Made by a program: the position numbers and the translations under genes. The notes under the pieces were generated by a model. It ran no database searches. It saw nothing but the letters and a program-made list of their open reading frames with translations, and was not told the DNA's origin. A stretch of 35,981 nt of DNA from Candidatus Iainarchaeum sp. (GTDB lineage Archaea; B1Sed10-29; WALL01): assembly GCA_021162685.1 (NCBI GenBank), contig JAGGYF010000038.1, forward strand, positions 1-35,981, in the 5' to 3' direction. Shown piece after piece: positions 1-8,521 of this stretch (position 1 is its first letter; the number at the start of each line of letters is the position of its first letter).

Positions 1-2
1 CT

Positions 3-1256
3 ATTAAGGAAGCATTACGTGATTCAAACCCCTGGTGGAAGGAGGAATTCAGCATAGAGTTCAAAGAAAGAGAGGTATACAGAAAAATCCAAAAATTTTT
101 GCCTTTACCCCAGATAATAGCATTAACAGGCCTGAGGAGAGTGGGGAAAACAACATTAATGCTCAAAATTGTGGTAGATAATATAGACAAGGGCTTTAAT
201 CCCAAAAATATAATCTATTTCTCATTTGACAATTTTAGAAATATAGAAATACGAAAATTAATACAGGAATATGAGGAGATTATGGAAAAGGATTTTAGGA
301 GCGAGCCACATCTGCTCTTATTGGATGAAGTACAAAAACTAAACAATTGGGAGGAGCAAATAAAGAGAGTTTATGATTCCTTCAAGAATGTTAAGATAAT
401 AATCTCTGGCTCAGAGTCACTGTTCATAAAGAAGAAATCAAAAGAAACATTAGCAGGAAGAATTTTTGAATTTAAGGTTGAACCACTTTCATTCAAAGAA
501 TTCCTTGGCTTTAGAGGCGTTAAGTTTGAACCCATTGGGCTTTATGAAACAGAACTGATCAAATTATTTAACGAGTTTACCTTAACCCAAGGGTTTCCTG
601 AACTGGTTGGTATCAAGGACAAAGAGATTATACGAAAGTATATCCAAGAAAGCATAATAGAGAAGATTATTTACAAGGACATCCCAAGGCTTTTCAAGGT
701 TAGAGATGCAAGTACGATAGAATCCTTGCTCAATATGTTGATGGAGGAACCGGGCCAACTTATAGAGCTTTCAGATTTATCCAAAGAACTAAACATTTCA
801 AGACAAACACTCTCAAATTATTTGAGGTATCTTGAGGAATCGTTCTTGCTCAAAAAGTTATATAATTTCTCCAGAAGTAGGAGGAAAGTAGAAAGAAAAT
901 TAAAAAAGTATTACCCAACAATAATTTCTACCAATCTTCTGTTTAAGGAAGATAGAGTATATAGATCAAAGGTGTTTGAATGTTTATTAGTTAATCAGTT
1001 AAAGGCTGAATTTTTCTGGAGAGACCCATACAAGAATGAGGTAGATGTTGTTATGATAAATAAAGAGGCATTACCAGTTGAGATAAAGTATGGAAAGATA
1101 GATACAAAGGGAATACTGACATTTATGAAAAAGTTTGGAGTTGATGTGGGATACATAATTTCTTATAAAACAGAGGAAAAGAAGAGGATAGGCAACAAGA
1201 TCATTTCAATAATTCCTGCTTTCAAGTTCTTACTTGCACTGCCCATTGATATCTAA
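3..1256 (+). CDS. Archaeal AAA-type ATPase with DUF4143-like C-terminus (5' partial)
   Basis: The reading frame is open from the first bases of the window with no stop, so the gene begins outside it; the TTG at 99 is inside the gene. The visible protein has a Walker A motif (GLRRVGKTT) and a Walker B motif (LLLLDEVQKL) near residues 80-90 after the TTG. A winged-helix-like segment follows (LSDLSKELNISRQTLSNYL). The C-terminal part (EVDVVMINKEALPVEIKYG) resembles the PD-(D/E)XK nuclease-like fold found in DUF4143 proteins. This family is common in archaea and often associated with mobile or toxin-like loci; its role is largely undefined. The 3' end overlaps the ftsZ stop codon by 4 bases in tail-to-tail orientation. 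Family call is firm; cellular function is unknown. Confidence 0.85.
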   Translation: MKEALRDSNPWWKEEFSIEFKEREVYRKIQKFLPLPQIIALTGLRRVGKTTLMLKIVVDNIDKGFNPKNIIYFSFDNFRNIEIRKLIQEYEEIMEKDFRSEPHLLLLDEVQKLNNWEEQIKRVYDSFKNVKIIISGSESLFIKKKSKETLAGRIFEFKVEPLSFKEFLGFRGVKFEPIGLYETELIKLFNEFTLTQGFPELVGIKDKEIIRKYIQESIIEKIIYKDIPRLFKVRDASTIESLLNMLMEEPGQLIELSDLSKELNISRQTLSNYLRYLEESFLLKKLYNFSRSRRKVERKLKKYYPTIISTNLLFKEDRVYRSKVFECLLVNQLKAEFFWRDPYKNEVDVVMINKEALPVEIKYGKIDTKGILTFMKKFGVDVGYIISYKTEEKKRIGNKIISIIPAFKFLLALPIDI

Positions 1257-2314
1257 ATTAGTGAGTATATCCCTATCTCCTGCTCCTGTGAGCTACCTGC
1301 TACATTTGCGACATCTCCTCTGACATACTCGCTTTCAACACCTGTGAAGATAGCAATTACTTCAACCCTTCCCTCGTATTCTGGGAGTACCCTTGCACCC
1401 CATATTACTGTTGCATCTGGTGCTACTTCCTGCGTTAGTCCATTTCCAATCTCAGTTACCTCACCTAGTGTTAGGTCTGGACCACCAGTTACGTGTATAA
1501 GGACACCTTTTGCTCCTGTATAGTCAATGTCAAGTAGTGAATTTTTCAATGTGTTCTTTATTGCATCTCTAACCTTGTTGTTTCCTACGCTTTCGCCAAC
1601 ACTAATTACACTTATGCCTCCTCCAGTCATGATTGCTCTTACATCTGCGTAGTCCAAGTTAACCAATGAAGGTATGGTAATTGTTTCTGTTATGCCTCGT
1701 ACTGTCCTTGCTATGACTTCATCAGCAACAAGGAATGCCTGCTCTATTGGGAGGTTTGGAACCAATTCAACCAATCTATTGTTATCAATAACTATCACTG
1801 TATCTGCAATCTGTTTGAGTTTTTCTATGCCAGCATCTGCCTTCTGCATGCGTGCTCTTTCCATCCTGAACGGATATGTAACTATCGCAATGACAATTGC
1901 ACCCTGCCTTTTTGCAATATCTGCAACAACAGGAGCAGAACCAGTTCCTGTTCCTCCGCCCATACCTGCTGTTATGAATACCATATCCGCGCCCTGCAAT
2001 GCTTCCTCTATTTCGTGCCTGCTTGCTTCAGCAGCCTTTTCTCCGACTTCTGGGTATCCTCCTGCTCCTAGGCCTCTTGTAACGGATTTTCCAATGAGCA
2101 ATTTTTTGATCGTGTCATGAATGAGGTTTAAATGTAGTCTATCCGTATTTAACGCGATCAATTCAGCACCACTTGCTCCTAATCGTGCAACGCGGTTTAC
2201 AGAGTTACATCCTCCCCCACCACATCCAACAACCATTATTCTGGGAGCATTTTCAATAATCTTTTTTGGTTTGGGTGTTTGATTATTAATAACGTCATTT
2301 ACCAGGCCTTCCAT
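1253..2314 (-). CDS. ftsZ: Cell division protein FtsZ
   Basis: Tubulin-like GTPase that polymerises at midcell to form the division ring. The N-terminal nucleotide-binding segment ([14 protein letters not shown]) and the tubulin signature ([13 protein letters not shown]) are intact, and the T7-loop region ([11 protein letters not shown]) is present. The length of about 353 residues is normal for an archaeal FtsZ. Two start codons are possible: an ATG at 2320 touches the GGAGGT ribosome site (2321-2326), while the ATG at 2314 lies 6 bases from it. I prefer 2314 for its spacing. The C-terminus is short, ending after a Ser/Glu-rich linker. The 3' end overlaps the convergent ATPase gene by 4 bases. 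Confidence 0.97.
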   Translation of the reverse strand: MEGLVNDVINNQTPKPKKIIENAPRIMVVGCGGGGCNSVNRVARLGASGAELIALNTDRLHLNLIHDTIKKLLIGKSVTRGLGAGGYPEVGEKAAEASRHEIEEALQGADMVFITAGMGGGTGTGSAPVVADIAKRQGAIVIAIVTYPFRMERARMQKADAGIEKLKQIADTVIVIDNNRLVELVPNLPIEQAFLVADEVIARTVRGITETITIPSLVNLDYADVRAIMTGGGISVISVGESVGNNKVRDAIKNTLKNSLLDIDYTGAKGVLIHVTGGPDLTLGEVTEIGNGLTQEVAPDATVIWGARVLPEYEGRVEVIAIFTGVESEYVRGDVANVAGSSQEQEIGIYSLI

Positions 2315-2487
2315 CACCATACCTCCAAGAGCAACTTTTAATCCTTAATTAATGAACTATAGTATATATATGTGTGCAATCAAAGGCATAGTTAAGATTT
2401 TAAACCAGTTCTGTAACGCATAGTAAGATTTCTTAATTTTTCACACTAGTGCAGAGCAAGATAACCCAAGAAAAATAGGAAATCAAA

Positions 2488-3111
2488 CTAAATTTTTGAG
2501 TACACAATACTCATAGCTTCTCTGAGGATATCCTCTGATTTATTTTCCCATTCTTCTATTTTAGATAATGCACTGTTGTTAAATTCCTCATCTTTTATCC
2601 CAGAGAGATTTATTTTGACATTAAGTATTGCTCCCCTCAATCCAGTGTGAGCGCACAGTGCTGCAACGCCAACATCTGTTATTGAATTTGGGTTTCCTAC
2701 CTCTGCAATCCTCTTTGTAAGTTTCAGCACATTATAGCAGGTATCTGCAGTTTTTAGAGGCACGCTGGCAGCCCCTTTGTATGCTTGTTGTATAGCTGCT
2801 CTCCTCTCCTGCTTCTGTTCTTCTGTTTCTTTTGGCATCTTAAATGCCTCCATGACCCCATTGAATGCTTTGGTGTCCTCATCAATTAGTTTCAATAATG
2901 CTGTTTTCAATGCTTCAGCATCCTTCCTTATTGCTACCATCTCCTCTTCCACTGCTGCATATTTTTCCTTTCCTATAGTCAGGTTACAGACCATGCATTC
3001 AAGAGAAGCAGCCAATGCACCACATAACGCAGATACGCTTCCTCCTCCTGGCGCTGGAGAGTTGGATGAAAGTTCATCCATAAATTCTGTTATCTTTTTC
3101 TCAACAAGCAT
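2488..3111 (-). CDS. Formimidoyltetrahydrofolate cyclodeaminase family protein
   Basis: Cyclodeaminases of this family (FTCD C-terminal domain, FchA) convert 5-formimino-tetrahydrofolate to 5,10-methenyl-tetrahydrofolate with release of ammonia. The 207-residue protein opens with the family signature SNSPAPGGGSVSALCGALAAS at about residues 16-36 and continues as the expected helical bundle (KEKYAAVEEEM, DEDTKAFNGVMEAF, ADTCYNVLKL). The ATG follows the stop codon of the upstream formimidoyltransferase gene directly, with no base between, so the two are one transcription unit and very probably consecutive enzymes. They are fused in animals and separate here. A bound folate could be tetrahydrofolate or an archaeal pterin; the sequence does not decide. 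Confidence 0.9.
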   Translation of the reverse strand: MLVEKKITEFMDELSSNSPAPGGGSVSALCGALAASLECMVCNLTIGKEKYAAVEEEMVAIRKDAEALKTALLKLIDEDTKAFNGVMEAFKMPKETEEQKQERRAAIQQAYKGAASVPLKTADTCYNVLKLTKRIAEVGNPNSITDVGVAALCAHTGLRGAILNVKINLSGIKDEEFNNSALSKIEEWENKSEDILREAMSIVYSKI

Positions 3112-4008
3112 CTAGTCACCCCATATTCTATTCTCAAGCACCTGTTTTTTATCAAAATTTTCAAGCTTCAGATAGTAATCAGCGCAATCAATTAATGCAT
3201 CCATTGGGACCAAACCTATAATCTCACTTCCTATTACTTTAACGCCGTACCTGTTTGCCTCTCTTTCTATCATATCAAATACTCTATATATCGGACTTTT
3301 CTTATAATTCACAAGATTCATAGAGACCTGGGTAATCCCTCTATCCTTTAGCTCAAATCCCAATGCCTTGACATATCTCAATCCACCGGAGATATGCCTG
3401 ACCGCTTTTGCTATCTTCTTTGCAATCTCAACATTGGGTGTATCTAGATTAACATTAAATGCTATTAAAAATTCTCTTGCACCAACTGCTGTTGCACCTG
3501 CTTTACCCATCTTACTAGGACCAAAGTCGGGCTTTCTGTCCGGATTTGTTTCTATCTCCTTCTTCAATCCTTCATATTCTCCTTTTCTAACATCAGCCAA
3601 GTTTTTTCTATCTGGCCGCGTTGCAGCATATTCATAAAGATAAACAGGTATGCCCAACTCTTCGCCAATCCTTTTTCCCAGGCTTCTTGCAAGCTCAACA
3701 CATTCATCCATAGTCATATTCTTTATCGGTACAAATGGGATAACGTCTGTTGCACCCATTCGCTTATGCTCTCCTTTATGTTTATCCATATCTATAAGCT
3801 CTGCTGCCTTCCTACATGCTCTAAATGCCGCTTCTTTGGCAGGTTCTGGCTCTCCTATGAATGTAACAACTGCTCTGTTATGGTCTGGGTCCATACTATA
3901 ATCCAATAATTTCACTCCCTCAACACTTCTGATCTCATCAACAATTGCTTCAACAACTTCTTTCCTCCTTCCCTCACTGAAGTTAGGTACACATTCAACA
4001 AGTTTCAT
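3112..4008 (-). CDS. ftcD: Glutamate formimidoyltransferase
   Basis: Transfers the formimino group from N-formimino-L-glutamate to a folate carrier. The N-terminus (KLVECVPNFSEGRR) and the region KGEHKRMGATDVIPFVPI match the formiminotransferase N-terminal subdomain. The His in GEHKRMGA corresponds to the catalytic His of the animal enzyme (usually HPRMGA; the Pro is Lys here). The second subdomain contains FLIAFNVNLDTPN, typical of the family. I chose the ATG at 4008, preceded by GAGGTG with 5 bases of spacing; an open frame extends 12 codons further upstream but has no such site. At about 298 residues it is full length for the stand-alone transferase. It directly precedes the cyclodeaminase gene. 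No histidine-degradation gene (hutH, hutU, hutI) is in the window. Confidence 0.93.
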   Translation of the reverse strand: MKLVECVPNFSEGRRKEVVEAIVDEIRSVEGVKLLDYSMDPDHNRAVVTFIGEPEPAKEAAFRACRKAAELIDMDKHKGEHKRMGATDVIPFVPIKNMTMDECVELARSLGKRIGEELGIPVYLYEYAATRPDRKNLADVRKGEYEGLKKEIETNPDRKPDFGPSKMGKAGATAVGAREFLIAFNVNLDTPNVEIAKKIAKAVRHISGGLRYVKALGFELKDRGITQVSMNLVNYKKSPIYRVFDMIEREANRYGVKVIGSEIIGLVPMDALIDCADYYLKLENFDKKQVLENRIWGD

Positions 4009-4085
4009 GAGAACACCTCGCAGTGAAAAATAAACATTCAACATTTTTAATTTTTCCTGTAAAATTGCTCAAAAAACAGAAAAGC

Positions 4086-4092
4086 TTATAAA
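4086..4092 (+). promoter_or_regulatory. TATA-like box upstream of the basic-protein genes
   Basis: TTATAAA lies about 45 bases before the TTG start of the first basic-protein gene. Transcription would start near 4114 and leave a leader of about 20 bases holding the GGGGGTG ribosome site. Inferred by sequence only. Confidence 0.5.
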
Positions 4093-4135
4093 TGAAAACA
4101 CTTTAATTGCAATTGTAACAATGGGGGTGTTCATT

Positions 4136-4270
4136 TTGGCAACAAGGAGAAGAACAACAAAAAAGAAAACAACAAGGAAGAAAAAAACAACGAAGAGGAA
4201 GACAACAAGAAAGAAGAAAACAACTAAGAAGAGGACAACAACAAGGAAGCGTAGAACACGAAGAAGATGA
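4136..4270 (+). CDS. Very small Lys/Arg/Thr-rich basic protein
   Basis: A 44-residue protein made almost only of Lys, Arg and Thr, in an irregular TT-K/R-K-K rhythm (for example RRRTTKKKTTRKKKTTKRK) and ending in TRRR. I place the start at a TTG 6 bases after GGGGGTG, because the next gene has the same arrangement (GGAGGTG, 5 bases, TTG-GCA). An in-frame ATG at 4121 lies upstream of the ribosome site. Such composition is typical of tails that neutralise DNA or RNA, as in histone H1 tails or chlamydial Hc proteins, but no folded domain is present and no homologue is recognised. A nucleoid or ribosome-associated role is inference from charge only. The + strand frame is favoured because the opposite frame gives an implausible Val/Phe/Leu repeat. 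Confidence 0.65.
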   Translation: MATRRRTTKKKTTRKKKTTKRKTTRKKKTTKKRTTTRKRRTRRR

Positions 4271-4303
4271 ATATTAAATAAAAAAACATATGGAGGTGTG
4301 TGT

Positions 4304-4522
4304 TTGGCATCTAAGGTTACACTGTCTTTGACAACAAAGGAGGCTACAACGCTCAAGCGCATCATAAAGAAGATTAAGACAAAGAAGAAGGCAAGGAAGA
4401 GAGCAACAAAGAAGAGAAAGGCAAAGAAGAAGGCAAAGAGAAAGGTTAAGAGGAAAGCGAGGAGAAAGAAAACAAAGAAGAAAAAGGCAAAGAAGAAGAA
4501 AAGAAGAACAAGGAGAAGATAA
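4304..4522 (+). CDS. Small Lys/Arg-rich basic protein, tandem partner of the preceding gene
   Basis: A 72-residue protein with a short less-charged N-terminus (ASKVTLSLTTKEATTLKRI) that could form a helix, followed by about 50 residues of nearly pure Lys, Arg and Ala. The Ala-Lys pattern (KAKKKAKRKVKRKARRK) recalls the C-terminal tails of linker histone H1 and bacterial H1-like proteins. The start is a TTG placed 5 bases after a perfect GGAGGTG (4292-4298); a GTG at 4298 is in frame but overlaps that site. It lies 33 bases after the first basic gene, so the two are probably co-transcribed. A chromatin or RNA-compaction role is suggested by composition, not shown. Confidence 0.7.
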   Translation: MASKVTLSLTTKEATTLKRIIKKIKTKKKARKRATKKRKAKKKAKRKVKRKARRKKTKKKKAKKKKRRTRRR

Positions 4523-4566
4523 GCCTCCCTCCTTCTTATTTTATTTTCGTTCCCCGCTCAGTAATG

Positions 4567-4574
4567 TTTATATA
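4567..4574 (+). promoter_or_regulatory. TATA-like box of the surface-protein gene
   Basis: TTTATATA is centred about 35 bases before the ATG at 4606, giving a predicted start of transcription just upstream of a GGTGGT ribosome site. It overlaps the in-frame ATG at 4564, which argues against that ATG being used. Confidence 0.5.
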
Positions 4575-4605
4575 TCCTATTCTCCTTTTTACCAACGGTG
4601 GTCCC

Positions 4606-6891
4606 ATGAAACGAATTATCGCATTAATCTTGCTATTATCTCTCTCATTAGCAGTTGCCCCAACCGTTCAAAACATTACGCTCTCAGATGATCCAGATAC
4701 ATTAAATGATGAAATCTTCGCAACATACTACTTCAACGATACAGACAACAACAAAGAAAACGGAACAACGTTCCAATGGTACAAAAACGGAGCAGCAATC
4801 TCAGGAGCAAGTGGCCATGTGTTCTGGGGAGATAATTTTGATAATGACACCACAGGAAATGCGCCTGCGAACTGGAGCACATATCAGGCACAAACTGGAA
4901 ATATAAAGGTTAATGATACTATATATTATGGTTCAACTGGGAAAAGCACGAGGGTTTCTGCTCATGAAGATGGGCTGCAACAAAAAAATGATGTCGCGAT
5001 ATATAAATCATTACCAACAATAGCAGCTGGTTATCTTGAAGTGTATATACGTATGCCTGACACAACAACAAACAAATATTTCATGATAGAGGAAGGAGGA
5101 CTTGCCACAGCGCAGAATATCGTTATACATTTCTCAGATTCGGGGTATATTCTCTATTATGATGATTCCGGAAACCCTCAGGTTATTACATCATATCAGG
5201 CGAACCAATGGTACCACATAAAGATAAAATGGGATAACTCAACAAACTTGGAGAGCATCTGGATAGATAATCAGCTCTTGGCAGAAAACGTGACCCAATG
5301 TGCTGCATTCACAAATGGCCCTGATACAATCAGTTTTTGGGCAATGCGGGACCCCAGCGACGCCGAATTTTTTATTGACAATGTCAGGGTTTACAATGGT
5401 TCGTTATCATTACAAAAACCAGCATTTGTGAAAAATGACCAAATAGTACTTGAAGTAACACCAAAGGATGATGCAGGCGAAACAGGAACAGCCACAAACT
5501 CATCAGCGTTCACGGCTCTGAACAGCCCACCACAGATAACTACAGCACAGAATTTCACAGCCAATCAAACAACACTAACATGGGACCATTCAGAGAGAGA
5601 TTTAGATAGCGACAGCATATCAAATGTAACTGTGACATTTTTAACATCAACAAAGCAGCAGGTTACACTCCTGGACGATCATGCAAACAGCGACTATTTT
5701 ACTCCTAATGATTATGCCTCCTACAATTATTATTCGTACTCATGTTATCCAAGGACGTGTTATGCCTATGTGATTTACACTCATAACAACCTCTACATAT
5801 CAGGAAGCCCATGTGATTCCGCAACTTCTTGGGCACAGTCTTTTGATTTTGGCCTTCAGACAAGAGCATGTATTGCCATAGGACCTGATTACACACAGCG
5901 CTGGGACCTTACAGACATACGGAAGAGTACATCTAACATCAAATACTACCGCAAATTTTCCTCATCTTCAACATCCTCTACATCTTACAGTGGCGTCCCC
6001 AACACAATTGACATCTCCTCCCTCACAGCAGGGGCAAATTTCATGAATATAACAGTATCAGACGGCATCAACTCAAAAATGTACCCATACATCTTCTTCA
6101 AACCACTATATGCAGACTACACAGGTCTAAATACATCCCTTTCAACAAATGTAACATCTTACACAGCAGACTATCAGCTTGAAAACATCAACTTAGTCTT
6201 AGATGACGGTGTAGAAGGAAACATCTCATGGAGTTCAGTAAACCTTACCAATTATTCATCTGTGCCATTTGGTTCTGCAGTAACCATCCAAAACAGAAGC
6301 ATCTCTGTTGACACCTCTACAATTCCTGAGCTGAACACATCAGCAACAATAACATTCAAAGACACAGCGCTAACAAACCTAAGCAAAGTTGTGATATGGA
6401 AACGCTCTGGAACAACAAACACAACATGTTATTACAACGGAGCAATAGTTTCAGGCAACCCATGTGGCATAGGAACTCCAACGTTCTCAGACGGAGTAGA
6501 TGACATCCAATTCACAGTACCTGGATTCTCATCCTGGAACGTTGGCCCTGACAGCGACTCAGATGGCTATTCAGATGATGCAGAGAACTCATGGGGAACA
6601 GACCCAAATGATCCAAATGACCCTGGACCATACTCTTCAGATGCTGATAATGACCTCCTAACAAACGAACAGGAAGCAAACATCGGTACAAATCCAAATG
6701 ACGCAGACACAGATGATGATGGATTTGTAGATGGAGAAGAAGTAAATATATACAACACAGACCCTACAGATTCATCTGACTATCCTGCGATCCAATCCAG
6801 CCCAATACAAGTAGCACCGGCATTTGATATACTGGGAGTAGCAGTATTAGTTTTAGGAGGCATAGCAATCTTCTTTATGGTGCAGAGATAG
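4606..6891 (+). CDS. Secreted, membrane-anchored surface protein with LamG-like domain and acidic calcium-type repeats
   Basis: A 761-residue exported protein. The N-terminus is a signal peptide (MKRIIALILLLSLSLAVAP). Residues of roughly 65-230 look like a concanavalin A/LamG-type jelly roll (WGDNFDNDTTG, WYHIKIKWDNS, EFFIDNVRVYNGS). The middle holds beta-sandwich-like stretches with many Asn-X-Ser/Thr glycosylation sites and a Tyr/Cys-rich patch near 5715-5800. The C-terminal 100 residues carry acidic repeats of the thrombospondin type-3 or dockerin kind (DSDSDGYSD, DADNDLLTNEQE, DTDDDGFVDGEE), which usually bind calcium. A final hydrophobic helix (ILGVAVLVLGGIAIFF) ends in QR. I chose the ATG at 4606 because an ATG at 4564 falls inside the TATA-like stretch TTTATATA. 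Probable cell-surface or adhesion role. Confidence 0.85.
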   Translation: MKRIIALILLLSLSLAVAPTVQNITLSDDPDTLNDEIFATYYFNDTDNNKENGTTFQWYKNGAAISGASGHVFWGDNFDNDTTGNAPANWSTYQAQTGNIKVNDTIYYGSTGKSTRVSAHEDGLQQKNDVAIYKSLPTIAAGYLEVYIRMPDTTTNKYFMIEEGGLATAQNIVIHFSDSGYILYYDDSGNPQVITSYQANQWYHIKIKWDNSTNLESIWIDNQLLAENVTQCAAFTNGPDTISFWAMRDPSDAEFFIDNVRVYNGSLSLQKPAFVKNDQIVLEVTPKDDAGETGTATNSSAFTALNSPPQITTAQNFTANQTTLTWDHSERDLDSDSISNVTVTFLTSTKQQVTLLDDHANSDYFTPNDYASYNYYSYSCYPRTCYAYVIYTHNNLYISGSPCDSATSWAQSFDFGLQTRACIAIGPDYTQRWDLTDIRKSTSNIKYYRKFSSSSTSSTSYSGVPNTIDISSLTAGANFMNITVSDGINSKMYPYIFFKPLYADYTGLNTSLSTNVTSYTADYQLENINLVLDDGVEGNISWSSVNLTNYSSVPFGSAVTIQNRSISVDTSTIPELNTSATITFKDTALTNLSKVVIWKRSGTTNTTCYYNGAIVSGNPCGIGTPTFSDGVDDIQFTVPGFSSWNVGPDSDSDGYSDDAENSWGTDPNDPNDPGPYSSDADNDLLTNEQEANIGTNPNDADTDDDGFVDGEEVNIYNTDPTDSSDYPAIQSSPIQVAPAFDILGVAVLVLGGIAIFFMVQR

Positions 6892-6893
6892 AG

Positions 6894-7937
6894 TTACTTC
6901 AACTTTATCTCTTCCACCCCATATGTTATGAGTTTTATTCCGTTCCTAACGTCTTTCATATTAGCAATACTTATTGTTGAGTGTATGTTTCTCACAGGGA
7001 ACGAGATTGCTGTTGCAGGAATCCCGCCCTTACTTATTGCCATTGCGAGCGCATCTGTTGACCCCAATTCTGTAACCTCAAGCTGATACGGAATCTTATG
7101 TCTTTTAGCAACACGCACAAATTGCTCAACAAGTTCTTTGTTTGCAATAAGTTCAGAATCCTTTACTGTTATACAGGGCCCTCTACCAATGCCTTTCTTA
7201 TCAGAATTGAAGTCCTCCGAGTTTGTTGCATCTACTGCTATGCCCCAGTCAGGTGTTATCTCATACATGGCTGCTTTTGCTCCGTACAGTCCTACCTCTT
7301 CCTGTACTGTGAAGACAAAGTAGATATCCTTTTTAGATTTTTTCAATCTTTTTGCCAGCTCTATAAGCATTGCACAACCAACCCTATCATCCAATGCCTT
7401 CCCAGATATTATATCCTTGTTTATTAGTGTTGCGAATGCCCTTCTTGGTATAATATAATTACCTACACATATACCAGCATCTTCAACTTCTTTTCTTGAT
7501 TTTGCACCAACATCCACATACATTTCTTTTATTTCTGGGAATTCTTCTGTTTCTGCATCTGTGTGCAACAACTCATAGGAGATGACGCCATGTACAATAC
7601 CCTTGTTCCCTTTTATATGCACTTGTTGCGAAAGCAGTGTTTCACCACTGATTCCTCCCACAGTTGAAAATTTTATGTATCCGTCTTCTGTGATTTCCTC
7701 AACCATCAATCCGATTTCATCCATATGGGCTGCTAACATGACCTTTTGTCCCTTTCCCTTATGGTGTGCAACAAGGTTTCCAGAATGGTCTACATGCACT
7801 TCATCAACATGTGGCTTTATCTTTTCTGAGATATACTCCCTAACTACTTTTTCATCACCACTCGCGCCATACATACCTGCAAGTTCCTTTATGAGCATGA
7901 CATCTTCTGGTAATTTTGGGTACAATTTTCTCTCCAT
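6894..7937 (-). CDS. M42 family zinc aminopeptidase
   Basis: Predicted cytoplasmic aminopeptidase of the TET/glutamyl aminopeptidase family (M42), which assembles into large shells and trims peptides in archaea. The expected metal and catalytic residues are visible in order: His-Asp in AAHMDEIGLM, Asp in DDRVGCAM, Glu-Glu in VQEEVGLYGA, Asp in AVDATNSED and His in RNIHSTIS. Length (347 residues) is typical. The ATG is preceded by GGTGAG with 4 bases of spacing. The 3' end faces the surface-protein gene with only 2 bases between stop codons. The gene is divergent from the PIN-domain gene. Substrate preference within the family cannot be read from the sequence. Confidence 0.92.
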   Translation of the reverse strand: MERKLYPKLPEDVMLIKELAGMYGASGDEKVVREYISEKIKPHVDEVHVDHSGNLVAHHKGKGQKVMLAAHMDEIGLMVEEITEDGYIKFSTVGGISGETLLSQQVHIKGNKGIVHGVISYELLHTDAETEEFPEIKEMYVDVGAKSRKEVEDAGICVGNYIIPRRAFATLINKDIISGKALDDRVGCAMLIELAKRLKKSKKDIYFVFTVQEEVGLYGAKAAMYEITPDWGIAVDATNSEDFNSDKKGIGRGPCITVKDSELIANKELVEQFVRVAKRHKIPYQLEVTELGSTDALAMAISKGGIPATAISFPVRNIHSTISIANMKDVRNGIKLITYGVEEIKLK

Positions 7938-7993
7938 GTTCTCACCGATAATATATCAGAACACCATTATTTAATGGTTTTCAATAGCAATAA

Positions 7994-8002
7994 CTTTTTA
8001 AA
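7994..8002 (+). promoter_or_regulatory. TATA-like box of the PIN-domain gene
   Basis: CTTTTTAAA is centred 27 bases before the ATG at 8025, the distance expected for a leaderless archaeal transcript. This favours 8025 over an upstream in-frame start at 7974. Confidence 0.55.
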
Positions 8003-8024
8003 CTATCCCAAAGCAATTAAACCC

Positions 8025-8498
8025 ATGTTTTTTGTGGATACCTGCGTGGTGATACAAGGTACTAAATATGGACACGGTTCCTGCTCTACTATTGTCAAAC
8101 ATATGTTTGGTAATAATACGAATCCAGTTATTGCACTTACAGATTTCACGCTTGCTGAAATAGGTTTAAGGGCAGAACATAAAACAAAAAGGGCTGTAGA
8201 GGGAGCAGTCCACTCAGGCAGCATACCTTTGTATGTTACTGGAATAAAGCCAGGCGAGTGGAGTGATGAGAAACAATACGAGCATTTTATTGATAGCCGC
8301 CTTTCCTGCTTAGTACCTGACCCTAGTGACGCTGTTTTAGTTGCTGCTGCTGAGCGTTTCAATGCTGAGGGCATTATCACGCGAGACAGACACGATATCT
8401 ACACAACAAGACTATTCAATTACCTTGAACAAAAAGGCATACTCCTTTTTAAGCCAGGAGAGTTTGAGGAGAGGTATCTACATCATACTCATTTATAA
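8025..8498 (+). CDS. PIN-domain protein, probable ribonuclease
   Basis: A 157-residue protein with the layout of a PIN nuclease: an Asp in the first strand (FFVDTCVV), a conserved Glu (TDFTLAEIGL), and two acidic positions in the second half (VPDPSDAVLVAAA and GIITRDRHD). These acidic residues coordinate metal in active PIN enzymes. PIN proteins act as toxins, in rRNA maturation or in other RNA cleavage; no antitoxin-like gene is adjacent, so a VapBC pair is not supported. The start at 8025 fits the upstream TATA box and removes an unlikely 17-residue extension. The stop codon overlaps the TATA-like box of the following ribK-type gene. Confidence 0.75.
   Translation: MFFVDTCVVIQGTKYGHGSCSTIVKHMFGNNTNPVIALTDFTLAEIGLRAEHKTKRAVEGAVHSGSIPLYVTGIKPGEWSDEKQYEHFIDSRLSCLVPDPSDAVLVAAAERFNAEGIITRDRHDIYTTRLFNYLEQKGILLFKPGEFEERYLHHTHL
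8491..8498 (+). promoter_or_regulatory. TATA-like box of the ribK-type gene
   Basis: ATTTATAA is centred 27 bases before the ATG at 8522 and coincides with the end of the PIN gene, suggesting a separate leaderless transcript for the kinase/regulator. Confidence 0.45.
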
Positions 8499-8521
8499 GT
8501 AACCTAAACCAAAAATAAGAC

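Noticed and set aside
99-101. TTG at 99 as start of the ATPase
   Set aside because: The frame continues upstream to the window edge with family-like residues (NPWW, REVYRKIQ), so the gene is truncated by the window, not started there.
1674-2120. Long plus-strand frame inside ftsZ
   Set aside because: It is antisense to a well-conserved gene and its product has no recognisable motif.
4069-4365. Minus-strand open frame with a long Val/Phe/Leu run opposite the basic-protein genes
   Set aside because: It is the complement of the Lys/Arg/Thr codons, has no ribosome site, and would be an implausible homopolymer-like membrane protein.
8025-8498. VapBC toxin-antitoxin pair with the PIN protein as toxin
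   Set aside because: No small antitoxin-like gene overlaps or adjoins it; the next gene is the riboflavin kinase with its own promoter.
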